Of a DNA stretch of 64,000 bases, positions 37,001-43,746 are shown one piece after another; positions within the stretch are counted from its first letter, which is position 1; each line of letters opens with the position of its first letter. Below the pieces are notes generated by a model. The model was not told the origin of the DNA and made no database searches. It saw only the letters and a program-made list of their open reading frames with translations. The position numbers and the translations under genes are program-made. Origin of the DNA: Chromobacterium alkanivorans (GTDB lineage: Bacteria; Pseudomonadota; Gammaproteobacteria; Burkholderiales; Chromobacteriaceae); contig NZ_JAFHKL010000003.1 of NCBI RefSeq assembly GCF_016937655.1, positions 1 to 64,000 on the forward strand. Reading direction: 5' to 3'.

Positions 37001-37903
37001 ACTTTCGGCGTCTCGCTGGGCATCGCCGACTTCCTGGCCGCCCCCACTCCGCGCCAGCTGGCCCAGCGCCTGGAGCGGCCCGCCGCCTTCAGCGACCCCT
37101 TCGACGCCATGCTGCCGCTGCGCGTCCAGGGCTCCCGGCCGCCGCTGTTCTGCATCCACCCGGGCGGCGGCATCGCCTGGCCTTACGCCGGCCTGCTGCC
37201 CTTCCTGCCCGAGGATCAGCCGCTGTACGCCATCCAGTCGCCTATCCTGCGCGATCCGGACCGCGTCATCGCATCGCTGGACGAGTTGGCCGAGGAATAC
37301 CGGCGACGCATCCAGGCGGTGCAGCCGCGGGGGCCGTACCAGCTGGCCGGCTGGTCGGTGGGCGGCAATCTGGCGCTGCGCCTGGCCGCCATGCTGCAGG
37401 CCGACGGCTACGAGGTCAGCTTCCTGTGCATGTTCGACAGCTATCCGCTGCAAGGCGGGCCGGCCTCGCTGAAACTGGACGACGCCACCATCATCACCCG
37501 GATGACCCGGGCCATCGTCGGCGCGCCGCGCGCCGGCATCAAGGGCTTGAAGAGCGCGATGGAGGAAGTGCTGGGCGGCAGCCAGGTAGGCGAGGAGTTT
37601 CTGAGCCGGCTGGTGAACGACTCCAAGCTGATGCTGGAGCTGCTCGCCCGCTGCCGCTACCAGCGCTACGACGGCGACCTGATCTTCATCCGCGCCACCA
37701 CCGACATCCTGCGCCCCGAGGATCAGCAGCCGTCGCTCTGGCAGCCCTACATCTCCGGCAAGCTGATCGAGTACGAGGTGAACGCGCCGCATGAATGCCT
37801 GCTGCAGCGTCAGTACCTGGAACAGTTCGGCGCGCAATTCGCCGCGGAACTGCGGCGGCGCGCCCCGCTCGGCGTCGGCCAGGCTCAGGCGCAGCCGGCG
37901 TAG
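34016..37903 (+). CDS. Single-module nonribosomal peptide synthetase (C-A-T-TE)
   Basis: The 1295-aa enzyme has the domain order and size of EntF. Condensation: about 1-435, with the HHxxxDG motif present as Ser-His142-Leu-Val-Val-Asp146-Gly. Adenylation: about 450-960, with YLIYTSGSTGKPKGV, NVYGPTETS, MYRAGDR and the PNGK lysine. Carrier: LGGHSLLGL with pantetheine Ser983. Thioesterase: about 1060-1290, with nucleophile Ser1114 in GWSVGG. Aligned by eye to GrsA, the A-domain pocket reads D-M-L-V-M-G-V-F-A-K, which I cannot assign to an amino acid. No other biosynthetic, transport or MbtH gene is adjacent. EntF itself is Ser-specific, so an enterobactin role is unlikely. Confidence 0.93.
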   Translation: MLDDKSLCPLSAAQQEVCLAIGQEGRNLHYHLCDVIEFNGDLQTPLLEQAIRTVCRQVETLRAAFDTDPATGQYRQHLRPELHEAYFSWRDLSAEADPEQAYAAMLEELLADDMDLARQPLIRYLIVKLADRRHRMIELGSHLVVDGFGHAILFKHITDCYVRLARGEAVEPLPAQPLSQVFEAEQAYRLSESYLKDQSYWRQYCLDLPDPTQLAPGDAPLRKLNRLRKAFSGAAVTGLREAAGQHRLRLSSVLLAACATYLHRMTGQSELAVGMPVAARQLKALREIPAMVANILPLRISFAPESTVLSVAADIQRQLRRHLLHQGYRSEAMIRDLYAERGHKPLFNTLLNIVAYDQEVDFDGCQATVQNVANGPADHLGIDIFDRNADGRLEIGFNANADLYPQEALELHYARMTLLLERFVDAPETPAADYQLLLPGERERCYPLPARADAPPVFADAFAASARNHGGLPALRQGERELSYAELDDRADRLASLLLARGVRPGDDVAVIVSRSIEWAVAAVALFKLGAGYVPVDPDLPEARVEYILADAAPAAVIVAAGSAVKAEVAPEKLLRLDAAALDALPPAVLPLPRVDPAAPGYLIYTSGSTGKPKGVQVTQRNLVPIADTAIRAAGLQAGQRVLQFIAAGFDMSVLEIMMTLLAGATLVICDKVSSAPGKPLAALVKREDIKLLVMTPSLLAYHQTEDFPRDTVLMLGGEPCTPALLARFSHCRLLNVYGPTETSFATSINADYGDGDLSIGPATANTRLYVVDPRQRLLPPGAWGDLFIGGPGVARGYRNSPELTAKGFVPDLLDPADTMYRAGDRVFFDHLGRIHYQGRQDNQIKLRGLRIELDEIKNALLGCGGVEDAVALLRELPHGPAIVGYVANQQLELDSEGLKQALSRQLPHHMIPSVIMVLPVFPLTPNGKLATGELPTPTLQDDGEQAPPRTPEEEIMCRLFATVLECGEVYANQNFFALGGHSLLGLQLINDIRETFGVSLGIADFLAAPTPRQLAQRLERPAAFSDPFDAMLPLRVQGSRPPLFCIHPGGGIAWPYAGLLPFLPEDQPLYAIQSPILRDPDRVIASLDELAEEYRRRIQAVQPRGPYQLAGWSVGGNLALRLAAMLQADGYEVSFLCMFDSYPLQGGPASLKLDDATIITRMTRAIVGAPRAGIKGLKSAMEEVLGGSQVGEEFLSRLVNDSKLMLELLARCRYQRYDGDLIFIRATTDILRPEDQQPSLWQPYISGKLIEYEVNAPHECLLQRQYLEQFGAQFAAELRRRAPLGVGQAQAQPA

Positions 37904-37924
37904 GCCATCGCCGTCTCAGACCCG

Positions 37925-37949
37925 GCCCGCGGCTTGCCGCGGGCTTTTT
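37925..37949 (+). terminator. Intrinsic terminator after the NRPS gene
   Basis: The stem GCCCGCGG/CCGCGGGC with a 4-base loop is followed by TTTTT. Confidence 0.9.
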
Positions 37950-37990
37950 CATGTCGGCGATGGCTGAGCGCGGCGGATGGGGAACGGCGG

Positions 37991-38350
37991 CTAGCCGCCG
38001 GCGCGCTTCACCGTCCAGCCGCGCTGCTTGAGCACGGCCATCACCTGCTCGCAGTGGTCGCCCTGGATCTCGATGACACCGTCCTTGACCGTGCCGCCGC
38101 TGCCGCAGGCGTTTTTCAGCTGCTTGCCCAGTTGCGCCAACTCCAGCGCGTTCAGCGGCGCGCCCTGGACCACGGTGACCGCCTTGCCGTTGCGGCCCTT
38201 GGTTTCCCTGCGCACCCGCACCACGCCGTCGCCAGCCGGCGTCTCCGGCTTGCCGCATTGGCATTGGGCGACGGCGCAGCCACACTGCGGACACATGCGG
38301 CCGTGTTCGGTGGAATACACCAAGCCGCCGGAAACATTGCGCGATTTCAT
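37991..38350 (-). CDS. yciH: SUI1/eIF1-like translation factor (YciH)
   Basis: The 119-aa protein carries the SUI1 domain in its C-terminal two thirds (GRNGKAVTVVQGAPLNALEL; KNACGSGGTVKDGVIEIQGD; VLKQRGWTVKRAG). The N-terminus has a Cys cluster CPQCGCAVAQCQC that may bind zinc. Bacterial members resemble eukaryotic eIF1 and affect start-codon fidelity. I choose the ATG at 38350; the longer frame lacks family similarity. The ribosome binding site is weak. Confidence 0.9.
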   Translation of the reverse strand: MKSRNVSGGLVYSTEHGRMCPQCGCAVAQCQCGKPETPAGDGVVRVRRETKGRNGKAVTVVQGAPLNALELAQLGKQLKNACGSGGTVKDGVIEIQGDHCEQVMAVLKQRGWTVKRAGG

Positions 38351-38499
38351 GATTTCAAACCCTGGGCCATTGAGGAAACGGCCTGCATCGTCGCGGTTTT
38401 GCCCGGCTTTGGCAAGCCCGCCCCGCCAGCCCGTCAAGATGCTGGCAAACCGACCAATCCTTTGGCATATTTAAAAGCCGCCCTTGCCCCTATCAGACC

Positions 38500-38823
38500 A
38501 TGGACGAACTCTACCGCGACCCGGCGCCGGAACGCGCCGAACTGGATGCCCGGCCCGGCGTCACCGTGCTGGAATTCGGCGCGCCCTGGTGCGGCCATTG
38601 CCAGGCGGCTCAACCCTTGATTCGACAAGCCCTGGCGGAGCATCCCGAGCTCCGTCACCTGCAAATCGAAGACGGGCCGGGCCGCCGCCTGGGACGCAGC
38701 TACCGCGTCAAGCTGTGGCCTACGCTGATTTTCCTGCGTCACGGCCAGGAAGTCGCCCGGCTGACCCGGCCGGCGACGGCGGCGGCCGTCAGCGACGCGC
38801 TGCGGCAATGCCTGCCGCCCTGA
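38500..38823 (+). CDS. Thioredoxin-fold protein with CGHC active site
   Basis: The 107-aa protein has the thioredoxin core LEFGAPWCGHCQAAQPL with redox pair Cys31/Cys34 and the cis-Pro loop KLWPTLIF. There is no signal peptide, so it is cytoplasmic. The CGHC centre is more oxidising than the CGPC of classical thioredoxin. It is divergent from yciH and lies 41 bp before a VOC gene. Confidence 0.9.
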   Translation: MDELYRDPAPERAELDARPGVTVLEFGAPWCGHCQAAQPLIRQALAEHPELRHLQIEDGPGRRLGRSYRVKLWPTLIFLRHGQEVARLTRPATAAAVSDALRQCLPP

Positions 38824-38864
38824 AACCTCTCCGGCTCTTCCCCCACCCACCAGGAGTCACCCTG

Positions 38865-39275
38865 ATGAAAACCCTGCTGCCCTACATCAACTTCCACGGC
38901 CAGTGCGAACAGGCGCTGGCCTTCTACCGCCAATGCTTCAACGGCGAGATCGTCGCGCTGATGCGCTTCGGCGATGCGGACTTCCCCAGCCCGGACGAAG
39001 CCAAGAACAAGATTCTGCACGCGGAGTTCAAGGCCGAAGGCGTGCATTTCATGGCTTCCGACGGCATGCCGGGCCGCACGCCCGTCCTCGGCGAAAACAT
39101 CACGCTGAACTTCATGCTGGACAGCGAGGCGGAACAGATGGCGATCTTCGAAGCCCTGGCCCAGGGCGGCCAGATCAACGAACCGCTGCACGACGCCTTC
39201 TGGGGCGCCCGCTTCGGCATGCTGGTCGACCGCTTCGGCATCCGCTGGATGAGCAACTGTCCAAAGCAGGGCTAA
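38865..39275 (+). CDS. PhnB-like VOC-family protein
   Basis: The 136-aa product begins MKTLLPYINFHGQCEQALAF and continues with FNGEIVALMRFGD, the pattern of PhnB/YjdN-type VOC proteins, and ends WGARFGMLVDRFGIRWM. The function is unknown in this family. CAGGAG lies eight bases before the start; reading further upstream in the same frame overlaps the thioredoxin gene and is not used. A stem GAAACGGCGC/GCGCCGTTTC follows near 39306-39338. Confidence 0.9.
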   Translation: MKTLLPYINFHGQCEQALAFYRQCFNGEIVALMRFGDADFPSPDEAKNKILHAEFKAEGVHFMASDGMPGRTPVLGENITLNFMLDSEAEQMAIFEALAQGGQINEPLHDAFWGARFGMLVDRFGIRWMSNCPKQG

Positions 39276-39350
39276 ACCTCCGCTCCCTCTCGGGCGCGCG
39301 GTACTGAAACGGCGCGGGCGTCGGCGCGGCGCCGTTTCGCCCGCATTTAT

Positions 39351-39364
39351 CTATATCCATATAG
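39351..39364. promoter_or_regulatory. Palindromic operator upstream of the marR-type gene
   Basis: CTATAT-CC-ATATAG is a perfect inverted repeat 19 bases before the start codon, next to the AT-rich TATGTTAAAAT that may be the -10. This is a typical MarR-type site and suggests that the regulator controls its own two-gene operon. Confidence 0.6.
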
Positions 39365-39382
39365 CTATGTTAAAATAGCGGC

Positions 39383-39841
39383 ATGCCGCACCTTACCGTC
39401 ACCCCCGAAGCCGCGTCCCGGCTGCGCCTGCAGCTGATGGCCCTGAGCCGCCGGCTGCGCCTGGAGGCCCAGGACGACGAACTGCCGTTCGCCCAACTGT
39501 CGCTGCTGGCCTGCATCGAACGCGCCGACGGCGCCGCGACTCCGTCGGCGCTGGCTCGCGCGGAAAAACTGCGCAGCTCCAATCTGGCCGGCCTGCTGCG
39601 CGAACTCGAGGCCGGCGGCCTGATTCTGCGCGCCGGCGACCCCGAAGACGGCCGCAAGGTCCGGGTCCGCCTGAGCGAGGCCGGCCGCCAGATCCTGCAG
39701 GCTCACCGCCTGCGCAAGGACGACTGGCTGCGCGCCGCGCTGGCCGGGCTGCCGCCGCAGCGGCTGGAACTGCTGCTCGCCGCCGGCGAGGTGCTGGCGG
39801 AACTGGCCGCGGCCGAAACGCCGGCCGCACGCCTGCCTTGA
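39383..39841 (+). CDS. MarR-family transcriptional regulator
   Basis: The 152-aa protein has the MarR winged helix: FAQLSLLACIERADGAATPS, recognition part LRSSNLAGLLRELEAGGLI and the wing DPEDGRKVRVRLSEAGRQIL. It precedes an isochorismatase-fold gene by 25 bp on the same strand; the two likely form an operon under the upstream palindrome. No clear ribosome binding site is seen (TAGCGGC before the ATG). The ligand is unknown. Confidence 0.9.
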   Translation: MPHLTVTPEAASRLRLQLMALSRRLRLEAQDDELPFAQLSLLACIERADGAATPSALARAEKLRSSNLAGLLRELEAGGLILRAGDPEDGRKVRVRLSEAGRQILQAHRLRKDDWLRAALAGLPPQRLELLLAAGEVLAELAAAETPAARLP

Positions 39842-39866
39842 CCCACACGCCATAGGGAACTCTGCG

Positions 39867-40439
39867 ATGAACACCGCTTTTATCGGTTTGGACTACATCC
39901 ACGACATCATGGTCGACGGCGGCAAGGTCGCCCGCTGCGCCGAACACGCGCGCCAGCGCGGCGTCATCGCCGCCGCCAACCAGGCCATCGCCGAAGCGCG
40001 CCGCCGCGGCTGGCTGGTGGCGCAGGTGAAAGTGGGCTTCGCGCCCTCCTACGTGGAGCAGCCCAAAGACTCGCCGCTGTTCGGCCGCGCGCATGAATTC
40101 GGCGCGCTGGACCTGTCCGGCCCCGGCACCGCCTTCCATCCGGAACTGGACGTCCGGCCGGAAGACGCCATCGTGATCAAGCCCCGCGTCAGCCCGTTTT
40201 ACGCCACCTCTCTGGAAGCGGTGCTGCGCGCCCATCGCATCGAGCGCCTGATCCTGGCCGGGGTCAGCAGCACCTGGGCGGTGCAGGCCGCCGCGCGCGA
40301 CGCCCACGACCGCGACTACCAGGTGCTGGTGCTGGAGGACGGCTGCGCCGCCGCCAGCGAGGAAGAACACCGGATTTCGATGCGCCAGCTGGAGACGATA
40401 GCCCGCGTCATCCGTCTAGACGAGCTAGCCGCCTTGTAA
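39867..40439 (+). CDS. Isochorismatase-fold hydrolase lacking the usual catalytic Cys
   Basis: The 190-aa protein has the isochorismatase-like fold. The Asp of the first strand (GLDYIHD, Asp9) and the Lys (VIKPRVSPFYAT, Lys105) of the usual Asp-Lys-Cys triad are present. The third position is Ala138 in AGVSSTWAVQAA, where cysteine hydrolases have Cys. True isochorismatases such as PhzD also lack that Cys, because vinyl-ether hydrolysis needs only the acid and base. It may therefore act on a vinyl ether or be inactive. It follows the MarR-type gene and a weak GGGAAC site. Confidence 0.85.
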   Translation: MNTAFIGLDYIHDIMVDGGKVARCAEHARQRGVIAAANQAIAEARRRGWLVAQVKVGFAPSYVEQPKDSPLFGRAHEFGALDLSGPGTAFHPELDVRPEDAIVIKPRVSPFYATSLEAVLRAHRIERLILAGVSSTWAVQAAARDAHDRDYQVLVLEDGCAAASEEEHRISMRQLETIARVIRLDELAAL

Positions 40440-40462
40440 CAGCCTCGCGAGCCTGAACCGGC

Positions 40463-41380
40463 TCAATACAGATAAATGCCGCGCGGCTCCGGCGCCGGAG
40501 CCGCCACTTCCTCGCCCTGCATCTCGCGCAGCGAAGCCTCGATGCCGTGGCACAACGCGGACAGCGGCAGATCGTTGCCCTCCTTGCCGAAAGGCTCCTC
40601 CAGCTCCTCGCCTATCACTTCCAAGGCCAGATAGGTGTAGGCGATGAAGACCGCGATCGCCGGCGTCAGCCAGCCTATGCTGGTGACCAGGCCGGCCGGC
40701 AGCAGCAGGCTGTACACGGTGACGGTGCGGTTGAGCAGCACCCGGTAAGTGAAGGGGATGGGCGTGGAGGCGATGCGCTCGCAGCCGCCCAGCACTTCCG
40801 ACAGCGAGTTCAGATTGCGGTCCAGCGCGTGCCATTGCATATCGTTCAGCGCGCCGTCGCCGCGCATGCGCGCGGTCAACTGCCCCAGCCAGGCCAGGAT
40901 CAGCGCCGGCTTGAAGCGCGCCGCCAACACCTTGTCCCTCACCTCCTCCGGCAACAGCCGGCGCAGATGGGCGTCGTCGTCGTCGCCGCGCAACTGCGCC
41001 TTCAGCGCGTAGGCGAAGGCGCAACAGCCGTCTATCAGCCGCCGCGCGTCCGCGTGCTCCGGCGCCAGCGACAAGACCTGCCGCGCCAGCGAGCGGTTGA
41101 CGATCAGCAAGCTGCCCCACAGCTTGCGCGCCTCCCAGAAACGTTCGTAGCTGACCGAGTTGCGAAAGCCCAGGAAAATGGCCAGCGACACCCCCATCAG
41201 GGTGAAGGCGGGAATGCTGAGCGCCGAGTCCGCATGCTCGCTCAGCCACCAGCCGCGCACGGCGGCGGCGGCGATGGAGATGGCGAAGACCAGCAGCAGG
41301 CGCGGCATGATGCGCGGCAGCACCGAGCCGTGCCAGACGAACAACAGGCGCAGCCAGGACGAGGTGGATCTGACAATCAT
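40463..41380 (-). CDS. Bestrophin-family membrane protein (YneE-like)
   Basis: The 305-aa protein matches bacterial bestrophins, pentameric ion channels. It has membrane segments around LPRIMPRLLLVFAISIAAAA and FTLMGVSLAIFLGFRNSVSY, the family motif SYERFWEARKLWGSL, and later hydrophobic helices (YSLLLPAGLVTSIGW; IAVFIAYTYLALEVIGEELE). Ion selectivity is not visible. The ATG at 41380 has no strong ribosome binding site. It is convergent with the isochorismatase-fold gene. Confidence 0.88.
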   Translation of the reverse strand: MIVRSTSSWLRLLFVWHGSVLPRIMPRLLLVFAISIAAAAVRGWWLSEHADSALSIPAFTLMGVSLAIFLGFRNSVSYERFWEARKLWGSLLIVNRSLARQVLSLAPEHADARRLIDGCCAFAYALKAQLRGDDDDAHLRRLLPEEVRDKVLAARFKPALILAWLGQLTARMRGDGALNDMQWHALDRNLNSLSEVLGGCERIASTPIPFTYRVLLNRTVTVYSLLLPAGLVTSIGWLTPAIAVFIAYTYLALEVIGEELEEPFGKEGNDLPLSALCHGIEASLREMQGEEVAAPAPEPRGIYLY

Positions 41381-41463
41381 GGCGGGAATATGACGAAGTG
41401 AAACGGTTGACCAGCTCCCATGATAGGGCAGCTTGCCCCTGCGCCGCCATGTTTGCGCCGGAT

Positions 41464-42363
41464 TCAGAGCAAGTGGGGCGCCAGCGCCTCCGCCAGCCAA
41501 TCCATGAACGCCTGGGCCCGGCGCGGCAGATTGCGCCGATGCGCGTACAGCAAGCTCACCGGCATCGGCGCGGCGCGGTAGTCCGGCAGCACTTCCACCA
41601 GTTCGCCGCTGTCCAGCAAATGGCGCACCCCGGATTCCGGCGCCTGGATCAGGCCCAGGCCGGCCAGGCAAGCGGCCTGGTAGGCGTCGGCGTTGTTGAC
41701 GATGACGCTGCCGGCCATGGCCAGCCAATGGCTGCCGTTGTCGTCCCGCCACTCCCAGCCGGCCGGCCGCGCGCCCAGGGTGGAGACATAGTGGACCAGC
41801 CGGTGCCGCGCCAGGTCTTCCAGCCCGGCCGGCGCGCCGTAGCGCGCCAGATAGCCGGGGCTGGCGCAATTGAGCTGGCGGAAGCGCCCCAGCGGCCGCG
41901 CCACCAGGCTGGAGTCGTTGAGTTCGCCCACCCGCAGCACGCAGTCGAAGCCCTCGCGCACAATGTCCACCTTGCGGTCGGTGCTGCTCAGTTCCAGCTC
42001 CAGCCGCGGGTGGCGCTGCAGAAACTCGTCCAGCCGCGGCAAGACCTGATAACGCGCCACGCCGCTGGGCATGTCCACCCGCAGCCGCCCGCTCAGCGCC
42101 TCCTCGCCGCGCTGGAACAGGCTTTGCAACTCGTCCATGTCCGCCAGCACGTCCTTGCAGCGCTCGTAGAAAGCCTGGCCGTCCTGGGTCATCTGCACCT
42201 TGCGCGTGGTCCGGTGCAAGAGCCGCGTGCCCAGCCAGGCCTCGGTCTGCTTGACCGCCACCGAGATGCTGGCCTTGGGCAGGCCCAGGCTGTCCGCCGC
42301 CTGGGTGAAGCTGGACAGCTCCGCCACCCTGACAAAAATCTGCATCGCTTCCAGCTTGTTCAT
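41464..42363 (-). CDS. LysR-family transcriptional regulator
   Basis: The 299-aa protein has the LysR helix-turn-helix at its start (MNKLEAMQIFVRVAELSSFT; LPKASISVAVKQTEAWLGTR) and a substrate-binding domain from about residue 90. The pattern LLHRTTRKVQMTQDGQAFYE is common in this group. It is divergent from a short-chain dehydrogenase gene, the classical LysR layout, so it probably controls that gene. The inducer is unknown. I use the ATG at 42363 rather than the TTG 12 bases upstream. Confidence 0.92.
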   Translation of the reverse strand: MNKLEAMQIFVRVAELSSFTQAADSLGLPKASISVAVKQTEAWLGTRLLHRTTRKVQMTQDGQAFYERCKDVLADMDELQSLFQRGEEALSGRLRVDMPSGVARYQVLPRLDEFLQRHPRLELELSSTDRKVDIVREGFDCVLRVGELNDSSLVARPLGRFRQLNCASPGYLARYGAPAGLEDLARHRLVHYVSTLGARPAGWEWRDDNGSHWLAMAGSVIVNNADAYQAACLAGLGLIQAPESGVRHLLDSGELVEVLPDYRAAPMPVSLLYAHRRNLPRRAQAFMDWLAEALAPHLL

Positions 42364-42403
42364 GCCCGCCGCCAATTGTTATTAATATCCGAACACTATA
42401 ATT

Positions 42404-42419
42404 CAAATATTCATATTTG
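42404..42419. promoter_or_regulatory. Palindrome in the lysR-SDR divergent region
   Basis: CAAATAT-TC-ATATTTG has perfect 7-bp arms, in an AT-rich intergenic stretch between the divergent genes. Its place fits a LysR-type binding site serving both promoters. Confidence 0.55.
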
Positions 42420-42491
42420 TTCATCAAAAACCATACAATAGACTGAGCTCATCGGGTCCAAGCCTGCACCCGCCCCCTACAGGAGATTCCT

Positions 42492-43250
42492 ATGAGCAAG
42501 AAAATCGCAGTCATCACCGGCGGCAGCCGCGGCCTGGGCAAAAGCGCCGCCCTGCACCTGGCGCGCCAGGGCGTGGACGTGGTCCTCACTTATCAGAGCC
42601 GCTCTGCCGACGCCGAGGCGGTGGTCGCCGAAATCCGGGCGCTGGGCGGCCAGGCCGCCGCGCTGCCGCTGGACGTCGGCCAGAGCGCCGGCTTCGCCGC
42701 CTTCGCCGCCCAGCTGCGCCAGACGCTGGCCGAACAATGGCAGCGCGCCGACTTCGACTTCTTGGTCAACAACGCCGGCATCGGCATCCACGCCGCCTTC
42801 GCCGACACCAACGAGGCCCAGTTCGACCAGTTGATGAACATCCAGCTCAAGGGTCCGTTCTTCCTGACCCAGACGCTGCTGCCGCTGATCGCCGACGGCG
42901 GCCGCATCCTCAACGTCTCCACCGGCCTGACTCGCTTCGCCCTGCCCGGCTACGCCGCCTACGCGGCGATGAAGGGCGGCGTGGAAGTGCTGACCCGCTA
43001 CCTGGCCAAGGAATTGGGCCCGCGCGGCATCGCGGTCAACGTCATCGCCCCCGGCGCGATTGAAACCGATTTCGGCGGCGGCCTGGTGCGCGACAACGAG
43101 CAGGTCAACGCCCACATCGCCGCGCAAACCGCCTTGGGCCGCGTCGGCCGGCCCGACGACATCGGCGGCGCCATCGCCACGCTGCTTAGCGACGGCGCGG
43201 CCTGGGTCAACGGCCAGCGGGTGGAAGCCTCCGGCGGCATGTTCCTCTAA
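42492..43250 (+). CDS. Short-chain dehydrogenase/reductase (SDR)
   Basis: The 252-aa protein has the classical SDR plan: cofactor motif VITGGSRGLGKSAA, NNAG in FLVNNAGIGIH, catalytic Ser in ILNVSTG and the YxxxK pair in GYAAYAAMKGG. A basic Arg in the cofactor loop and YQSRS after strand 2 suggest NADP(H). The substrate is unknown. AGGAGATTCCT precedes the start. The stop codon TAA directly adjoins an F1 element. Confidence 0.92.
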   Translation: MSKKIAVITGGSRGLGKSAALHLARQGVDVVLTYQSRSADAEAVVAEIRALGGQAAALPLDVGQSAGFAAFAAQLRQTLAEQWQRADFDFLVNNAGIGIHAAFADTNEAQFDQLMNIQLKGPFFLTQTLLPLIADGGRILNVSTGLTRFALPGYAAYAAMKGGVEVLTRYLAKELGPRGIAVNVIAPGAIETDFGGGLVRDNEQVNAHIAAQTALGRVGRPDDIGGAIATLLSDGAAWVNGQRVEASGGMFL

Positions 43251-43251
43251 A

Positions 43252-43394
43252 GAACGTGTTTACAATCTCGCGAGCAAGAGCGAGACAAGGCGAAAACAGC
43301 TGAGAAAGCGGAATGTACAAGTGGTACATGAGCATTTCGAAGCTGTACTCACCGTGTGGCGTCTCACGCAGCGCTGCAGATTATGAACAGGCTC
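43252..43394. repeat. Family F1 inverted-repeat element, forward, first of a tandem pair
   Basis: It begins GAACGTGTTTACAATCTCGC one base after the SDR stop codon TAA and ends ATTATGAACAGGCTC, followed by TAA (43395-43397). The central palindrome is TGTAC-AAGTG-GTACA. The right third differs from intact copies (TGTACTCACCGTGTGGCG), so this is a diverged copy. The left flank is AAA, from TAA plus one A. Confidence 0.85.
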
Positions 43395-43397
43395 TAA

Positions 43398-43537
43398 GAA
43401 CGTGTTTACGATCTCGCGAGCTAAGGCGAGACAAGGCGAAAACGGCTGAGAAAGCGGAATGTACACACGGTACATGAGCATTTCGAAGGGGTTTTCAACG
43501 CCGTATCGCCAACGCGCAGCAGATCGTAAACAGGTTC
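43398..43537. repeat. Family F1 inverted-repeat element, intact, second of a tandem pair
   Basis: A 140-bp copy with ends GAACGTGTTTACGATCT/AGATCGTAAACAGGTTC, flanked by TAA on both sides (43395-43397 and 43538-43540). The left TAA is also the right flank of the neighbouring copy. It is nearly identical to the copy at 21949. The remaining sequence to the next gene (43541-43746) holds CTAAGT-N6-ACTTAG at 43567-43584 and a short GAAAGCC/GGCTTTC stem, but no gene. Confidence 0.9.
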
Positions 43538-43746
43538 TAAGCGCCTAAAGCGGCCCTCGCCAGTCACTAAGTGTAAGTACTTAGCTTCACCTCCGCCCCG
43601 ATGAAAGCCTTGCCTGACAGGGCTTTCACCGGGGTTTCCCCTCGCCGCCCCCATACGTTTAACGCATTTGGCATAGAAGCGGCTTGCCCCCTCAGGCGGC
43701 AGGAACTAGTTTTTGAGTATCCCCCGTCCCGGAAAGCACCCGCCAC

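Noticed and set aside
43260-43386. Short peptides readable through F1 elements in several frames
   Set aside because: The readings differ between copies, have no ribosome binding site and only reflect the repeat. The elements are non-coding.
43665-43690. A TGGCAT...TTGC pattern upstream of the Cache-EAL gene resembling a sigma-54 promoter
   Set aside because: The spacing between the GG and GC pairs is 14 bases instead of 10.
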